From Paracoccus wurundjeri (GTDB lineage Bacteria > Pseudomonadota > Alphaproteobacteria > Rhodobacterales > Rhodobacteraceae): a DNA stretch of 64,000 nt. The notes below the pieces were generated by a model, which saw nothing but the letters and a program-made list of their open reading frames with translations, was not told where the DNA came from and did not search any database. Location of the stretch: contig NZ_JAUUTZ010000011.1 in assembly GCF_030678915.1 (NCBI RefSeq), positions 94,302-158,301 of the forward strand, read 5' to 3'. The position numbers and the translations under genes are program-made. Below, in pieces: positions 1-9,032 of the stretch (position 1 is its first letter; every line of letters starts with the position of its first letter).

Positions 1-749
1 TGGCCGCGCTGCGCCCCGGCTCTGAACAGGCGGCCGAGATGAAGCGGGTGCTGGTCGAAAAGGGGATGTGGAGCCAGTATCTGGAAGTCGGCATCGGACC
101 GGATGCCGAGATATTCACAAAGACCACCGTGTTCGCCTCCGTCGGGTTCGGCGCTCATGTCGGCATACACCCGCAATCGGTCTGGAATAACCCCGAACCG
201 GAGGTGGTTCTTGCGGTTTCGCCCGATGCCCGCATTGTGGGGGCCACATTGGGTAACGACGTCAATCTTCGCGATTTCGAGGGGCGGTCGGCGCTGTTGC
301 TGTCGAAAGCCAAGGATAACAATGCCAGCTGCTCCATCGGCCCCTTCATGCGATTGTTCGATGACAGCTTCGGGCTGGACGACCTGCGCCGGACCGAAGT
401 CGAGATGCGTGTCGAGGGCAGGGACGGCTTCGTGATGGACGGATCGTCGTCGATGGCGCAGATCAGCCGCGATGTGACCGATCTGGTCGGGCAGGCGATG
501 GGGGCGAACCACCAATATCCCGACGGGATCGTTCTGCTTACCGGCACGATGTTCGCGCCGGTCAAGGATCGCGATGGTGCAGGGCAGGGCTTCACGCATC
601 ATCGCGGCGATCTGGTCGAGATTTCCGCGCCTATGCTGGGTTGTCTGGTCAACACCGTCGAAACCTCCGACCGCTGTCCGCCCTGGAATTTCGGGCTGCG
701 GCAGTTGATGCGCAGCCTTGTCCGGCGCGGACTTCACGACGCGATCTGA
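1..749 (+). CDS. FAH-fold sugar-acid enzyme (AraD1-like), 5' end cut off
   Basis: The open frame runs to the first base of the window without a stop, so the true start lies upstream; the ATG at 39 is internal. The visible 240 or so residues match the fumarylacetoacetate hydrolase fold: an acidic cluster in PEPEVVLAV, then GATLGNDVNLRDFEGRSAL, and a late LLTGTMFAP strand. FAH-fold members of this type act on 2-keto-3-deoxy sugar acids, some as 2-keto-3-deoxypentonate dehydratases that give 2-oxoglutarate semialdehyde. The dehydrogenase two genes downstream would use exactly that product, which supports such a role. The stop overlaps the next start by one base (TGATG), implying translational coupling. 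The substrate cannot be read from the sequence, and cleavage of an acylpyruvate remains possible. Confidence 0.82.
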   Translation, partial: AALRPGSEQAAEMKRVLVEKGMWSQYLEVGIGPDAEIFTKTTVFASVGFGAHVGIHPQSVWNNPEPEVVLAVSPDARIVGATLGNDVNLRDFEGRSALLLSKAKDNNASCSIGPFMRLFDDSFGLDDLRRTEVEMRVEGRDGFVMDGSSSMAQISRDVTDLVGQAMGANHQYPDGIVLLTGTMFAPVKDRDGAGQGFTHHRGDLVEISAPMLGCLVNTVETSDRCPPWNFGLRQLMRSLVRRGLHDAI

Positions 750-1510
750 TGGCCACGGATTTTGATCTGACCGGCGAATTGGCGCTGGTGACCGGTTCGG
801 GCAGCGGGATCGGTCTGGGTATCGCCCATGCTCTGGCGCAGGCGGGGGCACGGGTTCTGCTGCATGGGCGCGACCGCGAGAAACTGGAAATTGCAGCGGG
901 GCAATTTGCGCCGGACCGGATCGCGGGTTGCGCCTGTTTCGATATCGCCGATGAAACCTCGGTTGCGAAAGGGTTCGGCGAATTGCCGGATATGGGGCAC
1001 ATGATCAGTATTCTGGTCAATAATGCCGGATCGCAACTTCGCCAGCCCATGCTGGATATGGATCCGGTTGACTGGCGCCGCATTGTCGACATCAATTTGA
1101 CCGGAGCATTCCTGGTATCCCGCCACGTGGTGCCGGGGATGCGGCAGCGAGGGCGCGGTAAGATCGTTAATATCACCTCGCTGACTGCGGAGGTCGCGCG
1201 CCCCGATGTCGGCCCTTATACGGCGGCCAAAGGGGGGCTTCGGATGCTGACCCGCGCGATGGCTGTCGAATGGGCGCCCTATGGGATCCAGGTCAATGCG
1301 ATCGGGCCCGGGCATATCGTCACCGAGATGACTGCCGCGACGCGGGCGCAACCCGATTTCGAGGCATGGGCGCGGCACCGGACGCCCGCCGGACGATGGG
1401 GTGAGGTTCGGGATCTGGACGGCGTCGCAGTGTTTCTTGCCTCGCGCGCGTCGGATTTCGTGACGGGCCAGACCCTATATGTCGATGGCGGTTTCCTCGC
1501 CGCTATGTAA
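749..1510 (+). CDS. SDR-family NAD(P)-dependent oxidoreductase
   Basis: A classical short-chain dehydrogenase of 253 residues. It has the Rossmann motif TGSGSGIG near residue 13, the NNAG motif, the catalytic YTAAK (YxxxK), and a C-terminal VDGG close to the end. The start at 749 was chosen over the in-frame codon at 641 because it overlaps the upstream stop by one base and puts the glycine-rich motif at the usual place. The closest look-alikes are gluconate 5-dehydrogenase-type and 2-keto-3-deoxy-L-fuconate-type enzymes. Lying between a keto-deoxy-acid enzyme and an aldehyde dehydrogenase, it probably oxidises a sugar, lactone-forming sugar or sugar acid in the same pathway. The exact substrate is not determinable. 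Confidence 0.85.
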   Translation: MATDFDLTGELALVTGSGSGIGLGIAHALAQAGARVLLHGRDREKLEIAAGQFAPDRIAGCACFDIADETSVAKGFGELPDMGHMISILVNNAGSQLRQPMLDMDPVDWRRIVDINLTGAFLVSRHVVPGMRQRGRGKIVNITSLTAEVARPDVGPYTAAKGGLRMLTRAMAVEWAPYGIQVNAIGPGHIVTEMTAATRAQPDFEAWARHRTPAGRWGEVRDLDGVAVFLASRASDFVTGQTLYVDGGFLAAM

Positions 1511-1553
1511 TCTTCACTCATATCGACCCTTCACCGACAAAGGATGACGCATC

Positions 1554-3071
1554 ATGACCTTCACCCCCCACGGCAAGCATCTGATCGCAGGTGAATGGAT
1601 CGCGACCGATCAGCGTTTCAAATCCGAACCCGCCCATGGTCCGGCGCATGAATTCAGTATCGGGACCGTCGATCTGGTGGATCGCGCGGCACAGGCGGCC
1701 GAGGATGCCTTCTGGACCTATGGCTATAGTTCGCGGGTAGAACGCGCGGCGTTCCTTGACGCCATCGCCGATGAGATCGAGGCGCGCGCGGAGGCCATTA
1801 CCGAAATCGGCACGCAGGAGACCGGCCTGCCCGAAGCGCGGCTTCAGGGCGAACGCGGTCGCACGACAGGTCAGCTTCGGCTATTCGCCGAACATATCCG
1901 CAAGGGCGAGTATCTGGATCGCCGTATGGATCCCGCCTTGCCCGACCGGCAGCCTGCGCCGCGCCCCGAAATCCGGCTGGTGGAGCGTCCCATCGGGCCG
2001 GTCGCGGTCTTCGGTGCCTCGAATTTCCCGTTGGCTTTCTCGACCGCGGGCGGTGATACCGCTGCCGCCTTGGCCGCGGGCTGCCCGGTTGTGGTCAAGG
2101 GCCATTCCGCCCATCCCGGCACCGGAGAGATTGTCGCCGAGGCGATCCTTGCCGCCATTGACAGGACCGGGATGCCGAAGGGTGTCTTCAGTCTTGTTCA
2201 GGGCGGCAAGCGCGACGTGGGACAGGCTTTGGTCCAGCATCCCCTGATCAAGGCGGTGGGTTTCACCGGCTCGCTTGCGGGCGGGCGCGCATTGTTCGAT
2301 CTTTGCGCACAACGGCCCGAGCCAATCCCGTTCTTTGGCGAGCTTGGCTCGGTCAACCCGATGTTCCTGATGCCGGAAGCTATGGCAGCGCGGGCCGAGG
2401 ATATCGGCAGCGGCTGGGCGGGATCGCTGACCATGGGTGCTGGTCAGTTTTGCACCAATCCCGGCATCGCCGTGACCATAGATGGTCCGGAAACTGACCG
2501 TTTCATTGCCGCGGCAAAAGCAGGTCTGGAGAAGACCGGCCCTCAGCCGATGCTGACCGAAGGCATTGCGGCGGCCTATCGCGACGGCAAAGAGCGTTTC
2601 GAGTCCCGCAATTCGGTGAAGCCGGTCCATGTGACCGAATCCCCGGGACGCGAGGCCAACCCGAATCTTTATGAAACCACCGCCGAAGCCTATTTGCAGG
2701 ACCGCGCCTTGGGCGAAGAGGTGTTTGGCCCGCTTGGCCTGATCGTCCGGGTGGCATCGGTCGATGAAATGGTGACACTCGCTAAGGGTTTCGAGGGCCA
2801 GTTGACCATGACCCTGCACATGGATGAGGGAGATCTGCCCCATGCGCAGAAGCTGCGGCCCGTTCTGGAACGCAAGGCCGGACGGATTCTGGTTAACGGC
2901 TTTCCGACCGGGGTCGAGGTCGTGGATTCCATGGTTCATGGCGGGCCATATCCGGCATCGACCAATTTCGGAGCGACCTCGGTCGGCACTTTGGCGATCC
3001 GTCGTTTCCTGCGCCCGGTCAGCTATCAGAATTTCCCCGAGGCGCTGCTGCCCGAGGATTTGCGTCAGTAA
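1554..3071 (+). CDS. Aldehyde dehydrogenase, 2-oxoglutarate semialdehyde (2,5-dioxovalerate) type
   Basis: A 505-residue NAD(P)-dependent aldehyde dehydrogenase. Visible motifs are FGASNFPLAFS (the 2,5-dioxovalerate-subfamily counterpart of PWNFP), the catalytic glutamate in GELGSVNP and the nucleophile cysteine in GAGQFCTNPG. These spellings are typical of the branch that oxidises 2-oxoglutarate semialdehyde to 2-oxoglutarate, the last step of Weimberg-type pentose and hexarate degradation. It starts 43 bases after the SDR, probably in one transcript with the two upstream genes. The gene converges on the ABC ATPase at 3238 with a 166-base gap in which no clear terminator was found. Subfamily assignment is by remembered motif pattern and the exact substrate is inferred from context. 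Confidence 0.88.
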   Translation: MTFTPHGKHLIAGEWIATDQRFKSEPAHGPAHEFSIGTVDLVDRAAQAAEDAFWTYGYSSRVERAAFLDAIADEIEARAEAITEIGTQETGLPEARLQGERGRTTGQLRLFAEHIRKGEYLDRRMDPALPDRQPAPRPEIRLVERPIGPVAVFGASNFPLAFSTAGGDTAAALAAGCPVVVKGHSAHPGTGEIVAEAILAAIDRTGMPKGVFSLVQGGKRDVGQALVQHPLIKAVGFTGSLAGGRALFDLCAQRPEPIPFFGELGSVNPMFLMPEAMAARAEDIGSGWAGSLTMGAGQFCTNPGIAVTIDGPETDRFIAAAKAGLEKTGPQPMLTEGIAAAYRDGKERFESRNSVKPVHVTESPGREANPNLYETTAEAYLQDRALGEEVFGPLGLIVRVASVDEMVTLAKGFEGQLTMTLHMDEGDLPHAQKLRPVLERKAGRILVNGFPTGVEVVDSMVHGGPYPASTNFGATSVGTLAIRRFLRPVSYQNFPEALLPEDLRQ

Positions 3072-3237
3072 AGATATCACGCAGAGGCTCGCTGGCCATG
3101 TCGCTATGGATCGGAGCGGCGTCGGGAGTGCAAGATTCCGCGCAGGAAGAAACTGCGCGGGAGTTGCGGCAGATCAGGTGGAAAATCTCGGATCACTCTT
3201 CTTTAGCCTGCCCAAAGCCGTTATGCACGGCTCCTGG

Positions 3238-4776
3238 TCATTGCTGTTTTTCGTATTCGCTGAAGGCGAGCCGAAGCAGATGCGCTTCCTGCATGTCGTC
3301 ACGTTCAACGATATCGGCCAGCCGTCCTTTCGACAGAACTGCGACACGGTCGCAAAGGGCGATGATCTCTGGCAGTTCCGATGACGCCACGATCACGGTA
3401 AGGCCGTTTTCAGCAGCCCGGCGGATGATCTCGTAAATTTCTGATTTCGCGCCGATATCAACACCATGCGTAGGTTCGTCAAGCAGCAGAAGGCGCGACC
3501 CGGACAGCAAGGCGCGGGCAAAGACCACCTTTTGCTGATTCCCGCCCGACAAGGTGGTGATCGGCTGCCTGTCATCCCTCATGCGGACGGCCAGTGCCTT
3601 CAACTCGGCGGCGGTTCGTTCCGCTTCGCCGCGCGGCGAGACCATGACGCCGCCCCCGGATTTTCGCAGGGACGAGGCGGATGCGTTGCGGCGCACGGAA
3701 TGCTGCGGAAGGATCCCGGCGGTCTTGCGCCCCTCTGGCACAAGGGCGACACCGGCTTGCAGCGCCTGCGCCGGTGTGCGGGGCGCATGGTTCCGGCCGA
3801 ATAGTTCCATATTGCCGCGAGACATGGTTCTTGCCCCGACGATGATCTCCAGAAGCTCGGTCCGCCCGGCACCGACAAGGCCGAACAATCCGAAGATCTC
3901 TCCTTGCCGGATATCGAGGCTGATCCCCGAAACGTGGTCACGATCGGCCAGGTTCCGGACCCGCAGCGCAACCTTGTCCGACGGGTTGGTCCGGGGACTA
4001 TAGGCGAACAGGCTGGCCTTGCCTGTCATGTCCGCGATGATCTGTTCTTTGGTCGTGCCGGCCGGGCGGCGGTCCGAGACGATTGCACCGTTGCGCAGGA
4101 CCAGCAGACGATCGCAGATCATCATCGCCTCTTCCAGGCGATGGGTGATGAAGATGATCGAGATGCCCGCAAGCCGCGCCTTTCGCACATAATCAAGGAA
4201 GGTCGAGACTTCATGCGGTGTCAGTGAGGAGGTCGGCTCATCAAGAATGAGAAGCCGCGGATTCCGTGCGGCTGCGCGGGCAATTTCGACCAGTTGCTGC
4301 TCTCCGGTGCGCAATGATCCCGCCAGCCGGCCCGGATCGATGTCGCTGGCACCGACCGCCGCCAGCATTGCTTTGGAGGCGGACCGCATCGCGGCGAAAT
4401 CGACCAGGCCCAGACGGTTTCTGGGCATGCGGCCCAGAAACAGGTTCTCGGCGACGCTCAGTGATCCGACCACCGATAACTCCTGATGGACAAAGGCAAT
4501 GCCTGCCTCGATCCCCTCGGAAATCGAGGCAAAGCGACGCGGGGCATCGGCAAAGACGACACGCCCTGCCGATGGTTCCAGCGCGCCGGCGACGATATTC
4601 ATCATCGTCGATTTGCCGGCACCGTTCTCGCCCAGAAGCCCGATCACCTCGCCGGGGGCGACAGAGAGCGTCACGGCTTCCAGTACCTTTGTCGCGCCGA
4701 AGCTTTTTCCGATCTCTTCCAGCCTCAGCAGCGGAGCGGACGGATTGCTTGCGGCCATGGATATGCCAGCCACCAT
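3238..4776 (-). CDS. Sugar ABC transporter ATP-binding protein, two ATPase domains (RbsA/MglA type)
   Basis: About 512 residues with two fused nucleotide-binding domains, as in ribose and galactose importers. Domain 1 has Walker A GENGAGKST, signature LRTGEQQLVEIARA and Walker B LLILDEPTS. Domain 2 has the degenerate P-loop GLFGLVGAGRTELLE usual for this family, signature LSGGNQQKVVFARA and LLLLDEPTHGVD. The start at 4776 was preferred to the longer frame from 4857 because a taaagggg ribosome-binding site sits 5 to 12 bases upstream, and the longer form would run into the end of the binding-protein gene. It is the last gene of the importer operon, directly after the binding protein, and should energise uptake of the sugar degraded by the flanking enzymes. 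Confidence 0.93.
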   Translation of the reverse strand: MVAGISMAASNPSAPLLRLEEIGKSFGATKVLEAVTLSVAPGEVIGLLGENGAGKSTMMNIVAGALEPSAGRVVFADAPRRFASISEGIEAGIAFVHQELSVVGSLSVAENLFLGRMPRNRLGLVDFAAMRSASKAMLAAVGASDIDPGRLAGSLRTGEQQLVEIARAAARNPRLLILDEPTSSLTPHEVSTFLDYVRKARLAGISIIFITHRLEEAMMICDRLLVLRNGAIVSDRRPAGTTKEQIIADMTGKASLFAYSPRTNPSDKVALRVRNLADRDHVSGISLDIRQGEIFGLFGLVGAGRTELLEIIVGARTMSRGNMELFGRNHAPRTPAQALQAGVALVPEGRKTAGILPQHSVRRNASASSLRKSGGGVMVSPRGEAERTAAELKALAVRMRDDRQPITTLSGGNQQKVVFARALLSGSRLLLLDEPTHGVDIGAKSEIYEIIRRAAENGLTVIVASSELPEIIALCDRVAVLSKGRLADIVERDDMQEAHLLRLAFSEYEKQQ

Positions 4777-4786
4777 GCCGACCCCT

Positions 4787-5767
4787 TTACTCGACCTGAT
4801 CGGGGGTAAGCAGGTTCCCCTCGACCGAGACGACATCGGCATCCGGAACGGTACCATCGACCAGATGGTTGAACATCATCACCGCGCCGTCGAAAGCTTG
4901 CTGGAACGGTGCCTGATCCAGCAAGCCCACCATCTCGCCGGTTTTCAGATACGCAATATTCTCGGGCGTATGGTCAAATCCCACCACGCCGATCTTGCCG
5001 ACAAGATCCAGATCGCGCACCGCCTTGGCCGCGCCATAAGGCCCGCCCGCCGTGACATAGACCATCTCGAGATCGGGATGGGCGGTCGTCATGTCCTGGA
5101 CCAGACTATAGGCCGCAACGGCCTTGTCACGATTCTCGAACGGGCCGACGATCTCGATATCCGGGGCGTGCTCCTTCAGATAATCCAACGCGCCATCCAT
5201 TCGCGCCTGATGCTGTGTCGCGCCGAAATAGCCGGTAATGACTCCCAGCTTGCCGTCGCCCTCCATTTTCTCGGCCAGAAAAGCGCCGATCTGCTGTCCG
5301 GCGGCATGTCCGTCCTGACCGATGAAGGTCATGCGCTTCGACGGCTGTGCACCTTCGGCGATGATCGAGATCACCGGCACGCCTTCATCCACGGCTTCGT
5401 TGATGATCCGGGCGGTACCATCGAAGATCGGAACGACCACGATACCGTCATATTGTTGCACCAGCGCCGCCTCGATTCCGGCGACGACCGCTTCGGCGGC
5501 CAATTCGTCACCCAGATCGATGAAATCGACCGTGCCGTTGAATTGCTCCAGATAAGTATTGGCCGCATGCGCGCCTTCGGTCACCGGGGTCCAGAACGGA
5601 TTGTTCTGGAATGACAGGAATGCGATGCGCTTTTCCGTATCAGCCGCCTTTACCGCAGTGATCGTACCACCTTCGGGGATGTCCTGCGCCAGAGCTGCCG
5701 AGGCAAGCGGCAAGCCGGCCGCAAGCGAACAGGCCAGGACCGCGCGCGCCATGAATTTCGTTAACAT
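4787..5767 (-). CDS. Periplasmic sugar-binding protein of the ABC importer
   Basis: A 326-residue type I periplasmic binding protein (RbsB-like). A signal peptide is visible: basic start, hydrophobic run, then ASAALAQD as cleavage region. The mature part has the typical beginning (KRIAFLSFQNNPFW), the GGPYGAAKAV hinge segment and the IGVVGFDHTPENI segment of sugar-binding family members. The start at 5767 was chosen over 5791 because a gggaggaaa ribosome-binding site lies 6 to 14 bases upstream. It sits between the permease and ATPase genes with short gaps (24 and 10 bases). It would bind the imported sugar in the periplasm. The ligand is unknown but probably a pentose or related polyol or sugar acid, given the neighbours. 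Confidence 0.92.
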   Translation of the reverse strand: MLTKFMARAVLACSLAAGLPLASAALAQDIPEGGTITAVKAADTEKRIAFLSFQNNPFWTPVTEGAHAANTYLEQFNGTVDFIDLGDELAAEAVVAGIEAALVQQYDGIVVVPIFDGTARIINEAVDEGVPVISIIAEGAQPSKRMTFIGQDGHAAGQQIGAFLAEKMEGDGKLGVITGYFGATQHQARMDGALDYLKEHAPDIEIVGPFENRDKAVAAYSLVQDMTTAHPDLEMVYVTAGGPYGAAKAVRDLDLVGKIGVVGFDHTPENIAYLKTGEMVGLLDQAPFQQAFDGAVMMFNHLVDGTVPDADVVSVEGNLLTPDQVE

Positions 5768-5791
5768 TTCGGATTTCCTCCCTGATATCAT

Positions 5792-6742
5792 TCAGTCATC
5801 TGTCTCGGCGCCGCGTCGCAGCCCGTCGATACCCACGGCCAGGATGATGATCAGTCCCTTTGTCACCACCTGCCAATAGGCTGAAATGCTTAGCAGAACG
5901 AAAGCGTTGTTCAGCAACGCCATCAGCATTGCGCCGATCAGGACCCCGATGATCGAGCCCCTCCCGCCGCTCAGGGCGGTTCCGCCAAGAATCACCGCGG
6001 CAATCACATCCAGTTCGTAGCCCATGCCCAGATTGGGATCGGCGCTGGCAAGGTTGCCGGCGAGAATGATCCCGCCCAGTCCGGCCAGAAGGCCCGAAAA
6101 AGCGAAAACGACCATCCGTGTCCGGGCGATATCTATTCCGGCGAGCCGGGCAGCCTTGGGATTGTCGCCGACCGCATAAACCTCGCGGCCGGTCACGGAA
6201 CGCGATGCGGCGATATGGACGATGACCACCAGGGCGAACATCATCACCACCGAAACCGGAATGCCCGAGACGCGGCCCGCGCCCAGCCATTCGGCCCAGC
6301 CCGAATAAGGTACCGGAATGCCGCCGGTCAGCAGCAGGGCGATGCCGCGGGCCACGGACAGCATACCCAGCGTGGCAATGAAAGGATTGATGTGAAGCCG
6401 CGTTACCATCGCCCCGTTCAGCAGGCCGGCCCCCAGACCGGCCGCCAGTCCTGCCGTCAGGGCCAGAGCATCGGATCCGGTCGCTTGCATCACCAGAGCC
6501 GAGCAAACCGCCGACAATCCAATCACCGAGCCGACCGAGAGATCTATCCCCCGCGCGATGATGACCAGCGCCTGCCCAAGGGCGACGATGGCGACGACCG
6601 AAGCTTGCCTGCCGACATTCATCAGGTTGCGCTGCGACAGAAAGTAGTCCGTGGCGAAAGCAAGATAGATCGCCACGGCAAGCAGCATGAGCAGCACCGA
6701 TATTTCACGCTGGCGTAGCAGGGTTTTAAGGTCGAAAGTCAT
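5792..6742 (-). CDS. Sugar ABC transporter permease (RbsC/AraH type)
   Basis: A 316-residue polytopic membrane protein of the branched-chain/ribose permease family. Characteristic stretches are ALGQALVIIARGIDLSVGS in the first third, FIATLGMLSVARGIALL, the cytoplasmic coupling segment YAVGDNPKAARLAGID and AVILGGTALSGGRGS near the end. Eight to ten transmembrane segments can be counted by eye. It would form the membrane channel with the ATPase and binding protein encoded just downstream. A ggag ribosome-binding site precedes the ATG. About 300 bases separate it from the upstream SDR gene, so a separate promoter for the transporter genes is possible. Confidence 0.93.
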   Translation of the reverse strand: MTFDLKTLLRQREISVLLMLLAVAIYLAFATDYFLSQRNLMNVGRQASVVAIVALGQALVIIARGIDLSVGSVIGLSAVCSALVMQATGSDALALTAGLAAGLGAGLLNGAMVTRLHINPFIATLGMLSVARGIALLLTGGIPVPYSGWAEWLGAGRVSGIPVSVVMMFALVVIVHIAASRSVTGREVYAVGDNPKAARLAGIDIARTRMVVFAFSGLLAGLGGIILAGNLASADPNLGMGYELDVIAAVILGGTALSGGRGSIIGVLIGAMLMALLNNAFVLLSISAYWQVVTKGLIIILAVGIDGLRRGAETDD

Positions 6743-7039
6743 TTCAGCATTCTCCAGAATCGCCCTGCATCAGGTTTTGCAGACTCGCGCCGCCTATTGA
6801 AATTCCTGGCATCCCGCTGCCTTTTGATCGAAGAGGGACGCGGGGGGATTTCAGGCGTATCATGGGGCCGGCAGGTCATGCTTCGCCCCTGCCAACCGCG
6901 CCCTCTGTCACCAGCGCCTCGATCTTGATGACATCCGCTCCCGGATTGCCCGGACGCTGCGCGGCAAAAGGTCCGGTCATCGAGAACGAACGATTTAGGA
7001 GAGTGATTTCACTGGAAATACCCATAAGTGGGAGACTCC
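6743..7039. other. 297-base gap inside the minus-strand sugar operon
   Basis: This stretch lies between the SDR gene and the permease gene, both on the minus strand. It holds no long gene. The only item noticed is a 34-codon minus-strand frame at 6876-6980, listed separately. No convincing hairpin terminator or strong promoter was recognised. The gap is much longer than the others in the run, so it could hold an internal promoter for the transporter genes or the remains of a deleted gene. Confidence 0.5.
6876..6980 (-). pseudogene. 34-codon open frame, possible remnant of a CaiB/BaiF-type CoA-transferase
   Basis: The minus strand carries ATG...TGA coding 34 residues that begin MTGPFAAQ and include GADVIKIEA. 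These resemble the start of class III CoA-transferases, where a GPFA segment is followed by a LADLGADVIKVE segment. The resemblance is short and partly low-complexity. No ribosome-binding site of quality was seen and nothing of the rest of such an enzyme follows. It may be a gene remnant left by a deletion in the gap, a small real peptide, or chance. Confidence 0.2.
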
Positions 7040-7792
7040 TTATTGCATCGTCCAGCCACCATTGACGGCAAGGCTTTGTCCGGTGATGAAGCCCGCTTCC
7101 TCGGACAGGAAGAAGCGGATGGCAGCGGCGATGTCTCCGGCGTGACCGCGCCGTTTGATCGCTTGACGGTCAAGCACCATGGCGCTGTAGCCTTCCGGGT
7201 CGGGATGGATCTTCTCGGCATCGGTGGGGAACGCGCCGGGAGCAATGGCATTCACGGTGATGCCCCATTTTCCGAATTCCCGTGCCCAGGCCCGGGTCAG
7301 CCCCAGCAATGCGCCTTTTGACTGAATATAGGGCGCAAGGTTTTCCCACTCGCCCGACAGGGTGATAGAGGTGATGTTGATTATCCGGCCCCAGCCTTGC
7401 TTCCGCATCCCGGGCAGCGCCGCAAGCGTGCAGATCAGTGCCGCCTCAACATTGATCGCATGGATCTGAGTATGTTCCGCGAGGCTGTATTCCTCGAAAG
7501 CTTTCGACGGATAGATGGCGGCGTTATTGATCACCGCGTCCAGTGCCCGGTCTACCGTCAGTTGGGCGAGCAGGGCTTGCAGACCGGGTTGATCGGCCAG
7601 ATCGGCCTCGATCAGATGAAGCTGCGATTGCAAGGGCGCCGGGGTATCGGCAAGCAATGCTTCGTTCTTGCTGTGGTCGCGGTCCAGCGCATAGACCTCG
7701 GCCCCGGCGTTCAGCAACTCCAGCGTGGTCTTGTGGCCCAGCCCGCCCGAAGCCCCGGTATAAAGGATACGCCGCCCCTTTAGCCCGCTCAT
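7040..7792 (-). CDS. SDR-family oxidoreductase
   Basis: A 250-residue short-chain dehydrogenase with TGASGGLG at the cofactor site, VINNAA as the NNAG variant, catalytic serine in NITSIT, YIQSK as YxxxK, and a C-terminal ITGQSLAVNGGW. Its start overlaps the stop of the DUF4432 gene by four bases (ATGA), so the two are translationally coupled. It is distinct from the plus-strand SDR at 749; the two probably catalyse different oxidations in the same catabolic scheme. NNAA in place of NNAG is a common variant and not a sign of decay. Substrate unknown; a sugar, polyol or aldonolactone is likely given the neighbours. Confidence 0.85.
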   Translation of the reverse strand: MSGLKGRRILYTGASGGLGHKTTLELLNAGAEVYALDRDHSKNEALLADTPAPLQSQLHLIEADLADQPGLQALLAQLTVDRALDAVINNAAIYPSKAFEEYSLAEHTQIHAINVEAALICTLAALPGMRKQGWGRIINITSITLSGEWENLAPYIQSKGALLGLTRAWAREFGKWGITVNAIAPGAFPTDAEKIHPDPEGYSAMVLDRQAIKRRGHAGDIAAAIRFFLSEEAGFITGQSLAVNGGWTMQ

Positions 7793-8967
7793 GCCCGCCC
7801 CTCCAGTTTTCGAAAATTCCCGCTGGGGGCAGGATAGTCCTCGTCCGGCTGACCATGAATCGCGCGGATGCGCGCCTCGGCCCGGACGACCGCATCCTGA
7901 TCGGGCAGGATCACGAAACGGCTGTCATAGCTGCGTTCGTCGCCGTGCTCCAACCAGATCATCTCATCCCGTTCCCGCGCGGCCAGATTGCCCAGGACGT
8001 GATGCGACGACGGTTCGATTCCCATTGCATATTGCCCCGCCTGAAGGTTCTGCCATTGATACTGGCAGGGGAACTGGTCCTTGTGGGTAACGACCATGAA
8101 GCCCAGCCCCAGCCGGTCATTGACCAGCGCCACCGGCACTTCGCCCTTACCGTCCGCGACCAACTCGTGCTGCCAGACCTGCTCATGGAAATCCCGCTGC
8201 GGCGCGGGCAGGCGGCGATAGCCTGTGCCCTGATCGCGATAACTGTCGGCATGTGCCGCCCAGACGGTTTCCGCGATGGGTGCCAGATAACGCGCGTCTT
8301 CCTCCAGTACCGGATGACCGATGTTGATGTGGTAGCAATACATGTGCGGCGTGCGGTAAAAGCCGCGATTCACCACCCGGTCGGACAGATGAATTTCATC
8401 GCGACCGACCTCGACCTCGATGCGGCGATGTAGTTCCAGATGCTCGCCGAAGACAGCGGCCTGGGTGACGACGCCCTCGGCCCAGAGGAAGCAGCGGTCG
8501 CCCTCCCATCTTTCGCCATATCCGGTCAGATGCGCGGGGATCGCGCCCGCGCGCCCGTGCAACGAATGCGAGGCGGTTCTGCGGGGACCGTATATGTAGC
8601 TGTCAGTGGAGACTTCGTTCATGAACAGGATATGGTCCAGGCCGCATGTGACCATCAGGCCGGAAAAATTGCGCATCCAGCCAAGACCGCCTTCGCCTTC
8701 GTATTCGGCCAGCGATGGGTGGCGGAAGCCTGCAGGCGAGTGCCAGCCGATCGCGCGGCCATTATGATCGCAATCGGCGATATCCATGCAGCGATCGACC
8801 AGCACCGTGAAGCGAAGGCCCGAGCCGGTGCGGAATTCCAGCAGCCGGTTGCCGCGTTCCAGCCCGTTCTGCAATTTCGTCAGCCGCACGCCTGCGGCAT
8901 GGCTCAGACCACCGCTGCGGGCCTCGATTTCGCGGCGGGTGAATGTCTTTCCGTATAGTTCAACCAT
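7789..8967 (-). CDS. DUF4432 family protein, aldose-1-epimerase-like
   Basis: A 392-residue protein whose sequence pattern matches the DUF4432 family, related in fold to galactose mutarotases. Recognisable blocks are VLVDRCMDIAD, GWHSPAGFRHPS, LMVTCGLDHI, NIGHPVLEEDARYLAP and ALGIEPSSH-like AMGIEPSSHHV. Members occur next to sugar transporters and dehydrogenases and are presumed to interconvert anomers or epimers of a sugar or keto-sugar. An aggacag ribosome-binding site precedes the ATG. The gene lies 65 bases after the TIM-barrel isomerase and overlaps the SDR by four bases. The chemistry of this family member is inferred only. Confidence 0.8.
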   Translation of the reverse strand: MVELYGKTFTRREIEARSGGLSHAAGVRLTKLQNGLERGNRLLEFRTGSGLRFTVLVDRCMDIADCDHNGRAIGWHSPAGFRHPSLAEYEGEGGLGWMRNFSGLMVTCGLDHILFMNEVSTDSYIYGPRRTASHSLHGRAGAIPAHLTGYGERWEGDRCFLWAEGVVTQAAVFGEHLELHRRIEVEVGRDEIHLSDRVVNRGFYRTPHMYCYHINIGHPVLEEDARYLAPIAETVWAAHADSYRDQGTGYRRLPAPQRDFHEQVWQHELVADGKGEVPVALVNDRLGLGFMVVTHKDQFPCQYQWQNLQAGQYAMGIEPSSHHVLGNLAARERDEMIWLEHGDERSYDSRFVILPDQDAVVRAEARIRAIHGQPDEDYPAPSGNFRKLEGRA

Positions 8968-9032
8968 TCTCTGTCCTGATCCGTTTCACGCACCGTTGCG
9001 GCCGGGCGGCGCGGGCGCCCTGCCTGTCGGTT

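Noticed and set aside
1881..3080. 399-codon minus-strand frame opposite the aldehyde dehydrogenase
   Set aside because: Shadow of a well-conserved dehydrogenase; no start signal or family features.
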